A stretch of 64,000 bases of DNA from Vigna angularis. Lineage: Eukaryota; Streptophyta; Magnoliopsida; Fabales; Fabaceae. Numbering within the stretch: position 1 is the first letter of the stretch; the number at the start of each line of letters is the position of its first letter. Where the stretch lies: NCBI RefSeq assembly GCF_016808095.1, contig NC_068973.1:16550501-16614500 (forward strand), written 5' to 3'. A program made the translations under genes and the position numbers. Positions 12,806 to 26,767 of this stretch are shown here, piece by piece. Under the pieces are notes generated by a model that saw only the letters and a program-made list of their open reading frames with translations, was not told the DNA's origin and did no database searches.

Positions 12806-15800
12806 ATGGAGAAGTGGGTGGTCATTCTGATGCTGTTACTGTCATGGAGAATAAGGGAAAGTTTTTGTGCTAAATCTGAGGTAACATACGATGGAAGATC
12901 TCTCATCATTGATGGACAGAGGAAAATTCTCTTCGCCGGTTCCATTCATTATCCTCGCAGCACTCCTCAGGTAATGTGTCTGCTATCATCATCATCATCA
13001 TCATCATATTATGCATGTCTCTCATTCATCTCTGATTCATACATCCAAAGCTTTTCTGCATTCACGTGTGTTCTTTACAAGCACATTTCCTACAGTGGCA
13101 TGCTTTCTGATAAAAATGATCTGCCTTCATTCAATTGAAGTAACAGACATTGTTCACGGACTTGTATATGAAACCACATTCTCTGGATTATTGTGTCCGA
13201 ACAATGCTTAGAGTAAATGATTTATTAATTTATTATTAATTAAAGTGGTTCATACTTCCTTTGCATTTTTGGTAGGTAACCTGCATGTTCAGATGTAAAC
13301 TTGAGAGCTGTGTAATTTTTTTTGCATTCAGATGGGAAATGACAGAAACGATTTATAGTAACTTCATTTTCCAAAACTTTCGTTCATTATTTCATTATTC
13401 CCAAACCCTGTATTAATTATTATCATTATATCTCTCCAAACTCTTTTATTTATTAATCTCTTTCGTTTCAAAACATTTGTCCTTCTCCATCAAACATTCT
13501 GTCTCTGCATTTAATTAAATACGCGCATTTGTTCAACTAACCGGCTACACTGTACATTGCTCATACCATGCAATCCTTTTGAACCACACAACCAAACCTT
13601 TTACAGTATATATATACTATTGCGTCACGGGTATCACTCAACTTTTTCTTTTATTCACGAATAAATGATAGAGGAAGCTTTTCCCCAAACATTTTGGTTG
13701 GTTCGTCAACATTAGCTGCTCTCAACCAATATTTCGACCATCAAGACACCATCATTGGTTATATATATCTACCTAAATATTTTGCTAAACTAACTAACTA
13801 AACACACTTATTAGTTCAAATAGATATAAAATATTTTATATTGAATAAGATGAATTTATAATATATAAATATATATAAACTTACAAGTGAGTTTTGTAAA
13901 ATTAATTTAAAAAATTTACTTTTTTTAAATGATTTTAGAGTCATATGACACTTATTTTAAAAGACTTGTGATTTTTTAATCATTTGTGTTAGTTTTATCG
14001 GATCATTATGGTAAGATTGATCAAACATATATCAATATGGATCGTTTTTACAAAGATTAAGGTAGACTTAAAATTCAATTTAAAAAAAAATATAAAATAA
14101 TGTATAAAATATAGAAAGGGTGTTAAAAGTGGTGTTATAACATGAAATGTTATGAGGTTAAAACATGACTTGAAGTTTGTCTTGAGTAGACTTAACGTTT
14201 ACATATGAATGAGTTGAAGGGAAAAAAAAAGGAAGTAAAAGGTAAGCGTTTTTGAGAAATGAAAGCGTTGTTGAAATGCAGATGTGGCCAAATTTGATAG
14301 CGAAAGCAAAGGAAGGAGGAGTGGACGTTATTCAAACCTATGTGTTTTGGAATCTTCACGAGCCCCAACCAGGAAAGGTATTCTCTGTTTCAAAAACTTA
14401 CTCAAAAAATAGAAACAAACTATGCAAAATTTCCCTCATCAATAACTCATGTTACTTTACTGTTTTAGTTTTGATGAAAAATATGTTAAAGAGAGATTAA
14501 TTAATTAGGGTTAAATGTGAGAACAGTATGATTTCAGTGGGAGAAATGACCTTGTGGGATTCATAAAGGAAGTTAAAGCTCATGGAATGTATGTTTGTCT
14601 CAGGATTGGACCTTTTATTGAGAGTGAATGGACATATGGGTACCTTTCTTCTTTCACTCCACCTTTTTATTCTTCTTTATAATAACTTAATTCTCTTTTT
14701 TATCCCATTATTATTCTTTTAAATCATTTTTTAAATAAACCTTCAAAATTATAGTGTCCTCAATTGCATTAGTCTAAAATCTAATAAATATATATAAATT
14801 AAGTAATAATATTAATGTTTCTCAAGTCATTAAAATGTCATATAAATAGTTAAGCTTGGAGACTCAAATGAAATAAACTTAAGTTTCCAATAATTTTATC
14901 AGAAAAAATTTAGTTTTAAGAATTAATATATATATGACATTTTTTTAGAACTAAATTTATGTTCTATTTATTTTTTTCTTAGTGTTGAATCGCCATGTAA
15001 ACTTATAATTTTCTAAACTCTTCTTTTCGTACGAGATTAATTATTTTAAGAACTTCATATTATTAACCGATAAAAAGTTATGATAAGAATGGTTTTAATT
15101 AATAAATCAAAAAGCTTTTATGTCATGTTTTATTATTAAATAACAACAATCTTCTTTACTATATTAAGTCATAAATTATTTATTCTTTTAAAAATAAATA
15201 TTGAATTTGGTCGGTAAAATGTTGAATCCTTTAATAATTTATCATTTTCAATTAAAGAGATTCTTAAATGCTGTGTGAAATTTTTTTAGAGCTTAAATGT
15301 AATAGTAAATTATTCAAATATTCATTTATATATATAAAACAAATCATAAACTTTATAGTAATATTCTTTTAATATTGCAATATATTTTTTGTTTTAATCT
15401 TTTTTATTTTTGTATGTAAAGTAACTGTTATTTATTTATTTTTATTTTTTTGAGAATGATTAAATAAACAAATAATTGTAGGGGTTTTCCTTTCTGGTTA
15501 CATGATATCCCTGGCATTGTCTATCGAACGGATAATGAGCCTTTCAAGGTAAATACATGCTACTATAGCTACTTGTAACAATTATTTATTATTTCTTTTT
15601 GGAGTTCAAATTTTCTGTATTAAAATGTACTAAAGTATTAAAAATTTATTTTAATATATGAAATAAGAATCTAAATTCATTAAAGAATTTTAATTTTTTT
15701 TTTACACCCTCTTTCATTTATGCATTCCAATGTTCAGTTTTACATGCAAAATTTTACTACAAAAATTGTGAACATGATGAAAGCAGAGGGTCTATATGCT

Positions 15801-18800
15801 TCGGAAGGAGGACCAATTATATTGTCACAGGTACATCTGATTCCTCTCTCAAAGACAAATAATTAACTTGTTATTTAGTTAATGTGTTTTACTTACACTC
15901 CTTGATTGTGTGCCACTGAATAACACAAGATTGAAAATGAATACCAAAACATTGAAAGGGCATTTGGCGAAGCAGGATCGCCGTATGTTCAATGGGCTGC
16001 AAAAATGGCTGTGGGACTTAACACTGGCGTTCCATGGATTATGTGCAAACAAACTGATGCTCCTGATCCTGTGGTTCGTTCTACTTAGCCCAAGAACTTG
16101 CTTATAATTTTTAATTTTTTATATGAATGCTTAATCACGTTTTTGGTTTAATATTTGTTGGTTAAACTAAGCACTTAATTTTGCTATTCATGCAGATAAA
16201 CACATGCAACGGCATGAAATGTGGAGAAACTTTCACTGGACCAAATTCCCCCAATAAACCTGCTTTGTGGACTGAGAATTGGACATCTTTGTAAGTTTCA
16301 TGCATTCTTTATGTTCAATTTTCTGATGCATAATTACACACACATTATTCATATTTACACAGCTTTTATTACTTAAGTATAATTGATTCACACAATTTTT
16401 TTCAGTTAGGCTAATTCTGCCATACACTGTCAAATGTGACTAATGTATGAAGCATAAGAATATGCGCAACTAACGTTTTAAACACAATTAATGTTTTATT
16501 CTTGTGTGGGCTGAAGCTATCAAGTATATGGTGGACAGCCATACCTAAGGTCTGCTGAAGATCTAGCATTTCATGTCACCCTTTTTATTGCAAGAAATGG
16601 AAGCTATGTCAACTATTATATGGTATTGTTACTGTGATACTCTCCTTGGATTTGATAGGGTTTCCTTCTCTGTCTTCTGTTGCTACAACTTGACAAAACA
16701 AATTAAGTAAGCTTTATCTTTCTGCATATGAAATGTACCAATTAAGTCATAGCTCAGATTTTCACTAAACATTGTGTCATGTCTACCATCCAGGGAAACC
16801 CTTTTTAAATTTGAACCATCTTAATTAATCTTGATTACAGTATGTGCATCTAATTAACGTTGTTTGCATGAAAACTGCCTTAGTACCATGGAGGAACCAA
16901 CTTTGGGAGAACAAGTTCTGCTTATGTTATAACAGCCTATTATGATCAAGCTCCACTTGATGAATACGGTAATTGTAGATCATTATTAGTTATTTTTCTG
17001 TCTCACCCAATTTGAGGTTTTAATGTTGCAAATTTTCAATGTTAGGTTTACTCAGGCAACCCAAGTGGGGACATCTCAAGCAGTTACATACTGCAATAAA
17101 GTCTTGCTCTACCACTTTACTACAAGGAGTGCAGAGGAACTTCTCTTTAGGTCAACTGCAGGAAGTGGGTGGCATCACATTTATTTCTTCAACAGGTTTA
17201 TTTAAACTAACCATAATTCAGACATTCTTAAAAATTGTTTCATATTTTGATCAGGGATATGTCTTTGAAGAAGAAAAAGGAGAATGTGTTGCATTCCTTA
17301 TAAACAATGATAGAGAAAAGAAGGTCACTGTGCAATTCCGTAACAGATCATACGAATTGCTCCCCAAGTCAATTAGCATCTTACCAGATTGTCAAAATGT
17401 GACATTCAACACTGCAAATGTAAATTATTACTCACTTTAAATTAGTTACATACATATACACCAATTCTGGTCAATTTAGTTTGTTTTCATGCAGCCTTTT
17501 TACGTTATTTTCTGCTTATAGGTAAATACCACAAGCAACAAAAGGATCATAAGTCCTAAACAAAACTTCAGTTCAGTGGATGTTTGGAAGCAATTCCAAG
17601 ATGTCATTCCAAGCTTTGAAGACACCTCAGTAAAATCAGATTCATTTCTTGAGCAAATGAATACAACCAAAGACGAAACGGATTACCTTTGGTATATTCA
17701 TAGGTTAGTTTTCTGGCACTCAAATACATATCATTCATTACTACTTTTTCATTTTTTATTCACATCGGTATATTGCTCATAAACTCTGAAGTGAAAACTG
17801 AAGCCATTGTTTTTGCAAACAGGTTTGAAAACAATTTATCTTGCAGCAAACCAACACTCAATGTTCAGTCTGCTGCTCATGTTGCCCATGCATTTGTGAA
17901 CAACACGTACATAGGTACATAAATGTGCACATACTTTATCCAAAGTTTAGTCCAACGATTAATTTACTACTGTGTTCTAACTAACTATATCTTTTAGGTG
18001 GGGCACATGGAAATCATGATGTTAAAAATTTCACCTTAGAGCTCCCAGTTACATTACATGAAGGGACAAACAACCTTTCTATACTTAGTGTTATGGTTGG
18101 ACTTCCGGTATAATATTCTAAGGAATTGAAAGAAATTGTACAATGAATTATCTTCCTTTGTCTTTGTAACAGATAAGTCTAACAATTGTCTGAAATTGTT
18201 TTTACTAAAAGGATTCAGGGGCATTTCTTGAAAGAAGGTTTGCTGGTTTAATCAGTGTGCAACTTCATTGCAGCGAAGAAGAGTCTCTTAATTTGACCAA
18301 TTCCTTGTGGGGTTATAAGGTTCTCTCTTCTCCTATTTTCATTCATACCTTGTTCTACCTGTTGACATTGTCAGGTTGCTTATTTTTCTTGTTATATTTA
18401 ATTAATAATCAAATTTTCTAATCTAAATTTTACATTAGTGTACGTGTGCCAATTTTTTCACCCATTTGGTACATTACAGGTTGGATTACTGGGGGAGCAA
18501 TTACAAGCATATAAAGGACAAAATAGCAGTGGTATTGAATGGAGTCAACTGGGGAATATTGAGGAACAAGCGCTAATTTGGTACAAGGTAAAATGAAGCA
18601 CAAGACCCTAATGGTCTATTTTCCATTTTCTGAAGCTAGCACAAAATTTCAGTGTGGTGATGATTAATGACAATTTGAATTGCTAGACTGCATTTGACAC
18701 ACCAGAGGGAGATGACCCTGTTGTCTTGGACCTTGGTTCAATGGGAAAAGGTGAGGCTTGGGTGAACGGACAAAGCATTGGTCGTTATTGGATATTGTTT

Positions 18801-19532
18801 CACGATTCCAAAGGCAACCCTTCACAATCACTGTAAGTAACAACCTAAGCACCATTAGTTTCAATCATCTGTGTTATTAACTTAAGATATTGTAATTGTA
18901 TTACTCACTCTCAACTCAAATATAAGTAAAGAAAAAAAAACATGTTTAGTGAGCTTTAAACAAATTTCAACTACCTCATATAATGTTACTATTTTTAAAT
19001 ACCCTTTTCAATAAATATATATCTGAAGAAACAAGGTCATTAAACCAACTTAATTCAGTATGGAAGTAATTAATTTCGCTTATATATAATTCCTGGGATT
19101 GTTTATACTTTCTATATCATATTGTGTACAGAAAAGATGAGGGAGACACTTTAACTGGAATCATGATAGTGTAATTAACAGATCAGATTCTCTGATGCAA
19201 GTTTTGTCAACAGCGTGCAGCCAAATCCAATCCATTGATTAGTTAATAAATAATAGTTTGAGAAAGAGAGAGAACACAGTGAATGGCTTAGATTTTGGCT
19301 GCAGAGAACATGATGATGTAGAGTCAGTAGAGGATCATGGTTCCGTAATTAATGCTGAATAATATATTTGCACAGGTATCATGTGCCTCGGTCTTTCCTC
19401 AAAGACTCTGGAAACGTTTTGGTTTTGGTGGAGGAAGGTGGTGGGAACCCTCTTGGCATCTCCTTGGACACTGTTTCAGTCACAGATTTACACCAAAACT
19501 TTTATAAATTATCATTTCCCTCTTCTTCTTAG
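12806..19532 (+). CDS. BGAL6: Glycoside hydrolase family 35 beta-galactosidase, BGAL6/MUM2-type (no lectin domain)
   Basis: Eighteen coding exons: 12806-12970, 14282-14377, 14527-14639, 15482-15548, 15738-15830, 15930-16073, 16196-16290, 16517-16622, 16884-16968, 17046-17164, 17255-17419, 17522-17703, 17823-17914, 17998-18107, 18212-18319, 18480-18587, 18687-18832, 19376-19532. They join in frame with GT-AG borders into 716 codons plus stop. The N-terminus has a hydrophobic signal peptide ([14 protein letters not shown]...), so the enzyme is probably secreted to the cell wall. The GH35 signature [13 protein letters not shown] contains the acid/base Glu182; LWTENW contains the nucleophile Glu253. 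The protein ends shortly after the galactose-binding-like beta domains and lacks the SUEL lectin tail. It should remove terminal beta-galactose from wall polymers; Arabidopsis BGAL6 (MUM2) acts on seed-mucilage rhamnogalacturonan I. BGAL16 is the alternative subfamily. The gene looks intact. Intron 1 begins with an (ATC)n run. Confidence 0.9.
12985..13007. repeat. (ATC)n microsatellite in intron 1 of the BGAL6-like gene
   Basis: Seven to eight ATC units start 15 bp after the 5' splice site of intron 1. Confidence 0.9.
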
Positions 19533-20469
19533 CTTAATATTTAATAGAACGAACAAAGAAAAAAATGTAAAGCATGCATAGCATACATACAGAATCCGTT
19601 TCCTTTCTGGGCTTGGAGGTGGAACATTTGTAACTTGGCTTGTACTCATGATAATAATATATTACATACTCTTGAAACCTCTGCAGATCAGGATTGATTC
19701 TTTTTTATATAAATTGTAATGCTTTTCGGATCTAAGTGGCGAGAGAGTTATTTATTGAGAAAAATATCTCATTTGACCTTTCATTTATTAAAAGTAGGTT
19801 TAATTAAGCCTAATCAAAACTCATTGATGGAGATGGGTGGTAATAAAGTTGAAGATATTTTACAAGTTTAAAGAAACATGAATAAGATAACATACAATGT
19901 TGGGACACTATAAAAGAGGAACGTGGTTGCGAAAACATTGGTCAGGGTGTTGAGCAACAGAGATACGGTAGATCCATGTTAAATTAAGAATGCACATACT
20001 GTCATGACCCCAGTGTTGGGGAATCGCAACTCAATCTAATCGTGGACAGGTTTCAGTCTCTCTTCAGTTGGCACCAGTAACCAAAAAAAGAAAGAAAACA
20101 TGAATGAAGGAAGCTTATGTATAAAGCATATCTATCTAAACGTATTTAAAATAATACATGTCTTTCGTATATAAAATTAAGAAAATAACTTAATACTAAT
20201 AAATAAGGATGACAAAACTAGTTAGCCCGACCCGTTATGACTCAACCCATTTCGTAAATAAGTCGATCAAGAAAACAAGTTGAAAATGATTATTCATCCT
20301 GACATGAGCTGACGAGCAAATGGATTGACCTATCAATTTTTTTATTTTGCTTTTTGTAGTTTTAGGTTTCAGCCTACGGTTTTAACAATGTAGAACAAAA
20401 CCCTAAATCCTAAATAAAACAACATGTAAGGAGAAAAAAAAATATATGGGCTCAATCTTACATTACCTT
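19533..20469. other. 3' flank of BGAL6-like gene and unassigned spacer
   Basis: Contains the 3' untranslated region of the upstream gene, then AT-rich sequence. The left end or 3' LTR of the degenerate copia element may lie in 19.9-20.5 kb, but I could not define it. Confidence 0.45.
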
Positions 20470-21159
20470 CTTTATCCTTAAACAAAAAATTAATCGACTC
20501 CAAAAAACATTTAAATCTCAATCTTGGCAAGAGCTTTATATAGAGAGATATGTTAAATTCCCCAGGGAAATGACTTTCATAATCTTGTCCTCCCTAGACT
20601 TAACGAAGTGATTTGCTTGGTTCTCACATAATATATCTAATGATTATTTAGATGTATGACACTTCAACTATCCTAGTTAATAGTCACATAGTCTTGAGTA
20701 ATACCTAACTCTTCTACCATTCCTTTAACCACAAAGCTTGTGATCACGATAATTAGTAAATAAAATTCCCACTTATTTCAAATTATTTTCCAACAAACTG
20801 CATTTCCAAACAATGTTAAAGCATACCTAGAAATCAACTTTCTAGTGTCCACATTTTGTGCATAGTTTACATCTACAAACTCACTTATAGCTTCTTTACG
20901 AAAGGTAGACCTTTATACATCAATTTATATGATATTATTTCATTTAGATATCTTAGCACCCACTTCAAAGCTTCCCAACAAGCATGCCTAAGATTTGCAA
21001 TGAATCTACTAACCATACTAACAACATACATACGATTCGATATACTACATCACCATCTCACATATGATGTTCTTTACTCCATTGGCATATGGAATAGTCT
21101 TCATTATGTTTCTCTCTTTCTATAACTTGAAGTTTGGATAATGAAGAGCTTAATGTGAT

Positions 21160-22977
21160 TGTTAAAGACAAAATCGTCTATGTGTCCAAAAGCTCTCATG
21201 TTTTGAAGTTTAATCAAATAATATTAAAACAGGATAATAATCAGAAAACAACCTAGGGTAAAAACACAAGACTTAGAACCTGAACCCCAAACATAGAAAA
21301 CTTAGATAAACACTTAGGTCTTAGAAAATAGAAAAACATCTAGGCTAAAACACTCAGAATGTTATACCTAAAAGCGTCCAAGAGAAATTGAGTTAAACGC
21401 TCAATGCTTATAATAACTTTAATTGGTATTCAGTTTCTCTCGAAAACAAAATAGGTTGAGACAATGTCTTTGACAACATATTAAAAGACTTAATGATTAA
21501 AATGTGTAAGAAAGCTTAAGTAAGCTAAACACTATCTGTCTAAAAAGAGACAAAAGCTAAAGAAGCGTTTACTTGACTAAACAATGCCATGAGCTTAACT
21601 AATACCTCATCTTATGATGAAGTATATATCTATGCTTAGTATCCTTAGAGAAAAGCGATTAAAATTGAAAAATGCTACCCAACGGTAGAAAATCAAAAAA
21701 CACTTTGTTGTTCGGAACAAGCATTAAATGACATTAAATGCTCAACGTTCAAAAATAACAAAACTGATGAGAAAAGACATATATGTTGCATGCACAGTTT
21801 ACTCTAATTTTGTAGATAAGCTATACTACACGCATCCACAGTGCTACAGATCAAATATAAAAAAGTTGACGTTAGAGACAAAGAAGATATTCACAGAATT
21901 TTCCTCGAAACAAAGTCTAAAAAGATCGTACAACATACTTCAAGCAAAAGACTAAAAAATCATGTCTACTCGACAAAGTTGACTTACACAACAACTGTTG
22001 TGAAAAGAAGAAAGAGAAAACACAAATATCAAGACAATAAACTACAAATTCAGTCTAACGGACATATATCAATGAAGTCTATAAATAGAAGATCTCTCAA
22101 GAAAAAAATCAAGAGGATAACTTAAGAGCATATGAAAAGAAAAACTTACAACGATATATTCATCCTGAAAAGAAGAAGAGAAAGAGTTCAAGAAAAAGAA
22201 TACATTTGAGCTGAAGAAAAGAAAAGACAATAGAAGAGAAAAAGAGAAAGATATACTCTCAAGCTTCATTGTCATATTGCTTATGAGTGTAAGATAGAAA
22301 AGAGAAACACCTGCGAGTGTTTACACTACTTTGTATTGTAATCAAATCTTCTTTATGAGAGATATAGTCTGAACTACTTATAAGCAATCGTTGATTGCAA
22401 TTCTGAAAAGAATTAAAATACTTATAACTGAACTCTATTTGAGTTGAGGAATCTTAGCTAGATTGCTAAGTACCAGGAGTGGTGCGAATACTCAAGGAAA
22501 TCTCGGCTAAGGTTGTTGAGTACCAGGAGTGGTGCAAATACTAAAAGGAAATCTCGGGGGGTTGCTGAGTACCAAAAGTGGTGCTAATACTCATTTTTAA
22601 TTGGATGAAGATTATAGTGGAACCCTCTACAGAGGAGTCTGGACGCAGCTTAGTTGGAGCGAACCAGTATATCTCTTATGCAATTATCTCTTCTCTTACC
22701 TAAACGATCATCTTGTGAAAACTTGCAATCGTGCTTTATTTCCAAACACAATAATCTTCATAGAAAAATGATTTATTTCATAAAGGAAGTTCTTAACAAA
22801 ACACTGCAGTATATATATTCTGAATAGCACGCAAAAAGCAGTTATTCAAAAATCCTATTAAGTTGAGCTTACGATTATTTAAAAGCAGATTTCAAGAGCT
22901 CGATAACGTGTTGTTGAAAAAAGTTTTTCATTAACATTATTCAACCCTCCCCCCTTCTAGTGTTTTCAGGTACTTCA
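21160..22977 (+). mobile_element. Solo LTR, 1,818 bp, 5-bp TSD gtgat
   Basis: Starts TG (tgttaaagacaaaatcg) and ends CA (ttttcaggtacttca). It is flanked by gtgat at 21155-21159 and 22978-22982. It interrupts the copia pol between RT and RNase H; removing it restores the order of copia motifs. A related LTR in opposite orientation lies at 24799-26115. It contains the 'ccaggagtggt' tandem repeats. No internal coding region is attached, so this is a solo LTR left by recombination. Confidence 0.8.
22440..22600. repeat. Tandem 'taccaggagtggtgc' repeats, about 60-bp period
   Basis: Three successive units of the form ggaaatctcgg..ttg.tgagtaccaggagtggtgc..atactc lie inside the solo LTR. Matching units in the opposite orientation lie at 25055-25335 in the inverted LTR, where about five copies remain. 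Confidence 0.75.
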
Positions 22978-23152
22978 GTGATAACTCAAATATATACCAA
23001 TGGGTTTTATATTAATGCATCTTAAACCTCTTAACAACCTTATTCAAATATACTTATTAAGATACATACAATACTCCAATCGTTTAATCTTTTTTGGGTT
23101 CTTTATCACATGTTTATAATAGTTGGCTAAAAGGATATCATCTATATATAAG

Positions 23153-24506
23153 TGTTCTAGTCGAAAGATTAAATGACTGATCAACTAGAGCATTCCAACT
23201 CTTCTCCCTTTTCCTATTACCTCCCTTATTATAAGGTCTCATTCAAGTCCCCTAAACTTTTAACCTGCCCTTTCTCATTAAGGTTTTTCAATAATATTCT
23301 TTATATTTATTGCCTCTATTAAATTTGCAGCCACTATTCTAATAACTGATTGTTTTACATATCCTTCCTGACCTTTCATCGTCCATCGGTACTAGGCCTG
23401 ATGTTCAAGTTGGCCTTTAGACTAATGACCCAATCCTATTAGGCTTAACATAATATTCTTTATATTTATTGTCTCTATTACATTTGTAATCATTATTCTA
23501 ATAACTGATTGTTTTACATCCTTCTTGACCTTTTATTGCCCATTGGTACTAGGCCCAATGTTCAAGTCGGCGTTTGAACTAATGACTCAATCACTATTGG
23601 GCTTAACACCACATAACCCTCTAGCCTTTAGCCTAAAAGACTAAAAAGGCTATAAAATGTGAACAAACCATTCCTTTATCAATCGATATTGGGGCTAACG
23701 ATGCGATCAACATTTTCCCTATGTACATTTTATACATAAGATTTTCAATTTTCTTCTTACTTGCATTTTACAAGCGAGTCTTCAGATTTCTTGTCATCTA
23801 TGTTTTAAAAGTGAGTCTTCGTGTTTCTTCTCACTTGACATGAAATGTGACTTTGTTGGGAGAGAGTGGAATTCCTCACATAGATGCCACATGGAAAATT
23901 CGAAAGGAGCATTGATGCATGGGATGGAAAGGATTGAAGTGAGGTAGAGTGTGAAGTCACACTACCCCTCTAAAAAATCCTACATGGTCTCAACGAGTTG
24001 TGTCCATGAGACATGATGCCATGAAAAGTGTCACGACATCACTATTTTAGGATGATAAGTGAGATAACGTGCGTTAGTGGCACGTGACAACATAGAGCAT
24101 GAATCTACACTACCATCCAAATGTTAGTGATATTATGCGTTGGGAAAATAAAATTTTTGGCCATCGCGAAGTGTTTCATCGAACCTCACGTTGGACACCA
24201 AAATGTTCTAACCGAAAGATGAAAGGATGGATTGGCTATAGCGTTCCAAGTCTTCTCTCTTTTCCCTTTTACCTTTTCTCATTATAAAGTCACCTTTGAG
24301 TCCCCCAAACTTTTAATCTACCCTTTCTCATAAAGGATCTTTAATAATATTCTTTCTATTTATTGCCTTTATCAAACCTACAACCATTATTCAATTAACC
24401 AACTATTTTACATCCTTCCTGACCTTTTATTACCCATCTACATTGGTCTAATGTTCAAGTCAACTTTTGGCCTAATGATCCAATCGACATTGGGCTTAAC
24501 ACTGCA
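23153..24506. mobile_element. TRIM-like non-autonomous LTR element, 1,354 bp, 5-bp TSD ataag
   Basis: Left LTR at about 23153-23613 and right LTR at about 24204-24506, both starting tgttcta..cgaaagat and ending near gggcttaacac..ca. They flank a 590-bp interior without an ORF. The target duplication ataag is perfect (23148-23152 and 24507-24511). Removing the element rejoins the copia RT across its active-site strand (YIDDIL). The left LTR is longer because of an internal duplication of about 160 bp (about 23290-23450 and 23451-23612). The size and absent coding capacity fit TRIM/SMART-class elements. Confidence 0.75.
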
Positions 24507-24798
24507 ATAAGAGTAAGAATTATCCACTCTTTTCTTTTCTTAATAGGATGTAGAAACAATTATCGTAACTATTCTTTTGGGACCTTGTTTGCCTTAAGAA
24601 ATTATCAAACCTTTTATACCATTATCGTGGACTATGCTTCAAGCCATACAATGACTTATGCAAAAGTCACACCTTTCCATGACCTTCAATAAATGGCCCA
24701 AGTTGCTTTATGTAGACATTTTTCTCCAAGTTACCAAGCATAAAAGATTTTCTAACATCCAATTATTTTGACACCAAATTATACTAGTTAACCATTTG

Positions 24799-26115
24799 AA
24801 ATCACAGGAAAACACTAGAAAGTCGGTTTAATAGTATTTAAATTTTTTTCGCAATGTAGTGTCTATTAAGATATAATATAAGTTAATTAAAAGATTGCTT
24901 AGACGCTGGAGTTTTATAAAGATTGTGTGGAAAACGTTTAGTAAAACAAAAGTATTAAGCACATGATATTTTTATACTGGTTCACTTAACCTAAGCTACG
25001 CCCAGTTCTCCCTCAATAACTCTTGATAGGTTCCACTAATCTTATAGAATATTACACGAGTTTAACTCACTCATGGTTACAAGTATTATTACCACTCCTG
25101 GTTGTCAAGTATTCTCTGAAACTCTTGGAATCCCTAGCCAACAGTCTAGTTGAGTATTCTCCACCACTCCTAGCATCCGAGTATAAGTCACTCTTGGTTA
25201 CTAGTATTATCTGCCACTCCTGGCACCTAGTATAACTCACTCTTGGTTACAAGTATTATCCATCACTCTTGACATCCGAGTATAAGCCACTCCTGGTTAC
25301 AAGTATTATTCATCACTCCTAGCATCCCTAGACATCTATTTAGTTGCAAGTGTTTTAATTCTTTCCAAAATTTACAACAAAGCCACGATAAGATTCTTGC
25401 AAGATAAAAATTAAAAGCACTCAATGAGAGGATACAATTTTAGTACAATACAATTTGAAATCTTGTTTAGTTACAAACTTGGGTAACTCTCTAAGAGAGG
25501 GTAGATGTATTGAAGCACAGTTTGATAACTGGTGAGGTTGTTCCGTTGGATTGAAGAGCTTCAGACAATGTAAACTTGAAGAACAATAAAGTGTATTTCA
25601 ATCTTATTTATGGTGCTTATGAATGTATAACATATTAACTGTAGGCGATGTAAACTGTTAGACGCTTATGAATGAAAAGTTGTTTTCGATGTAGAATTTT
25701 GTCACACTTTTCGTTAAACGTTATTCTTCATAAGGAGTTTTCACTTATAACATTATTTTTAGATGTAAGACATTAAGCTTCAGTGTTTTTATGATTCTCA
25801 AGAATAGATGTTTCAATCATAGAGTTTGAGAACACATCTTATTATTTTGCACACATCCCTTAGATGGTACCTTAGTAAAATGTTTTTCTTTTCAACACTT
25901 CATGAATAGAAATCCCTAAGCATATTGTCACAACAAGTTCATGTAGGCTTTTCTTATTGATCAGACGTTTCCTGTAAACAACATGTTAGACGATATATAA
26001 TTAAAGGAAACACTATTTTGTTTCTGAAAATATATTTTGTTTAATGCTTATTGTTAAACTTCAAAATCAGAGTTGCTAGACAGTCTAATCTCTCTAGACG
26101 ATTTGTCTTAATACA
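24799..26115 (-). mobile_element. Inverted solo LTR, about 1,317 bp, 5-bp TSD atttg
   Basis: On the minus strand it starts tgtattaagacaaatcgtct, matching the start of the 21160-22977 LTR. It contains the same conserved block (agtggaacc...gaaccagtat) and tandem 'gagtggt' units, and ends ttctagtgttttcc. The flanks atttg at 24794-24798 and 26116-26120 match. It interrupts the same copia pol, between the start and the middle of RT. The exact outer dinucleotide is slightly eroded. Confidence 0.7.
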
Positions 26116-26767
26116 ATTTGTATTAAACAATGTTCTATCACAAGTGAGAAAATTTCACTCTCCACTTATGTTAAACATTTCACATTAGTATTGCATTGAA
26201 TATTTCTTTATCCATACTCGATATTCCTTCCTTTTTCTTAAATACCCATTTACATGCATCCTCCTTATAACTTTAGATAAATCAATAAACATCCATGTAT
26301 CGTTTTTCTCTGAAGATTCAATCTCCTATTTCATGATACATTGTGCTGTTAACCTCCTGCATCCCCTATTGTAATTATGGAGCTTTTAGGCTTTATACCT
26401 TATATATTTTTAATTGTAGTAAAAACATGGAAAATGAGATCAACATACTCAAATTATTGTGTAGGTTTAATCCCTATCATGTGTAAGTTGATAGATGAGT
26501 TCAAATGTTTACATCCTAGCCTTCCTAAGTGAGAAATTAAAGGTTGATTCTTGTTGTCAGATGCATTATTTTTTGACCTCTTGAAATGATTTAATCCAAA
26601 GCTAGAAGACTTTACCTCAACATGAGTTTTCTCTGGATCTCTAAATATAATGGTCATTCAAGTCTCATCAAATATGATGTCCCTACTTATAAATATTTAT
26701 CTTTCCAAACCTCTAACCTTTACAACATATACCCTTCCACTCACTCAAAATATCTAATAAAGATATA

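Noticed and set aside
14252..14500. 82-codon frame containing [13 protein letters not shown]
   Set aside because: Not a separate gene: it is exon 2 of the BGAL6-like gene read through into its intron.
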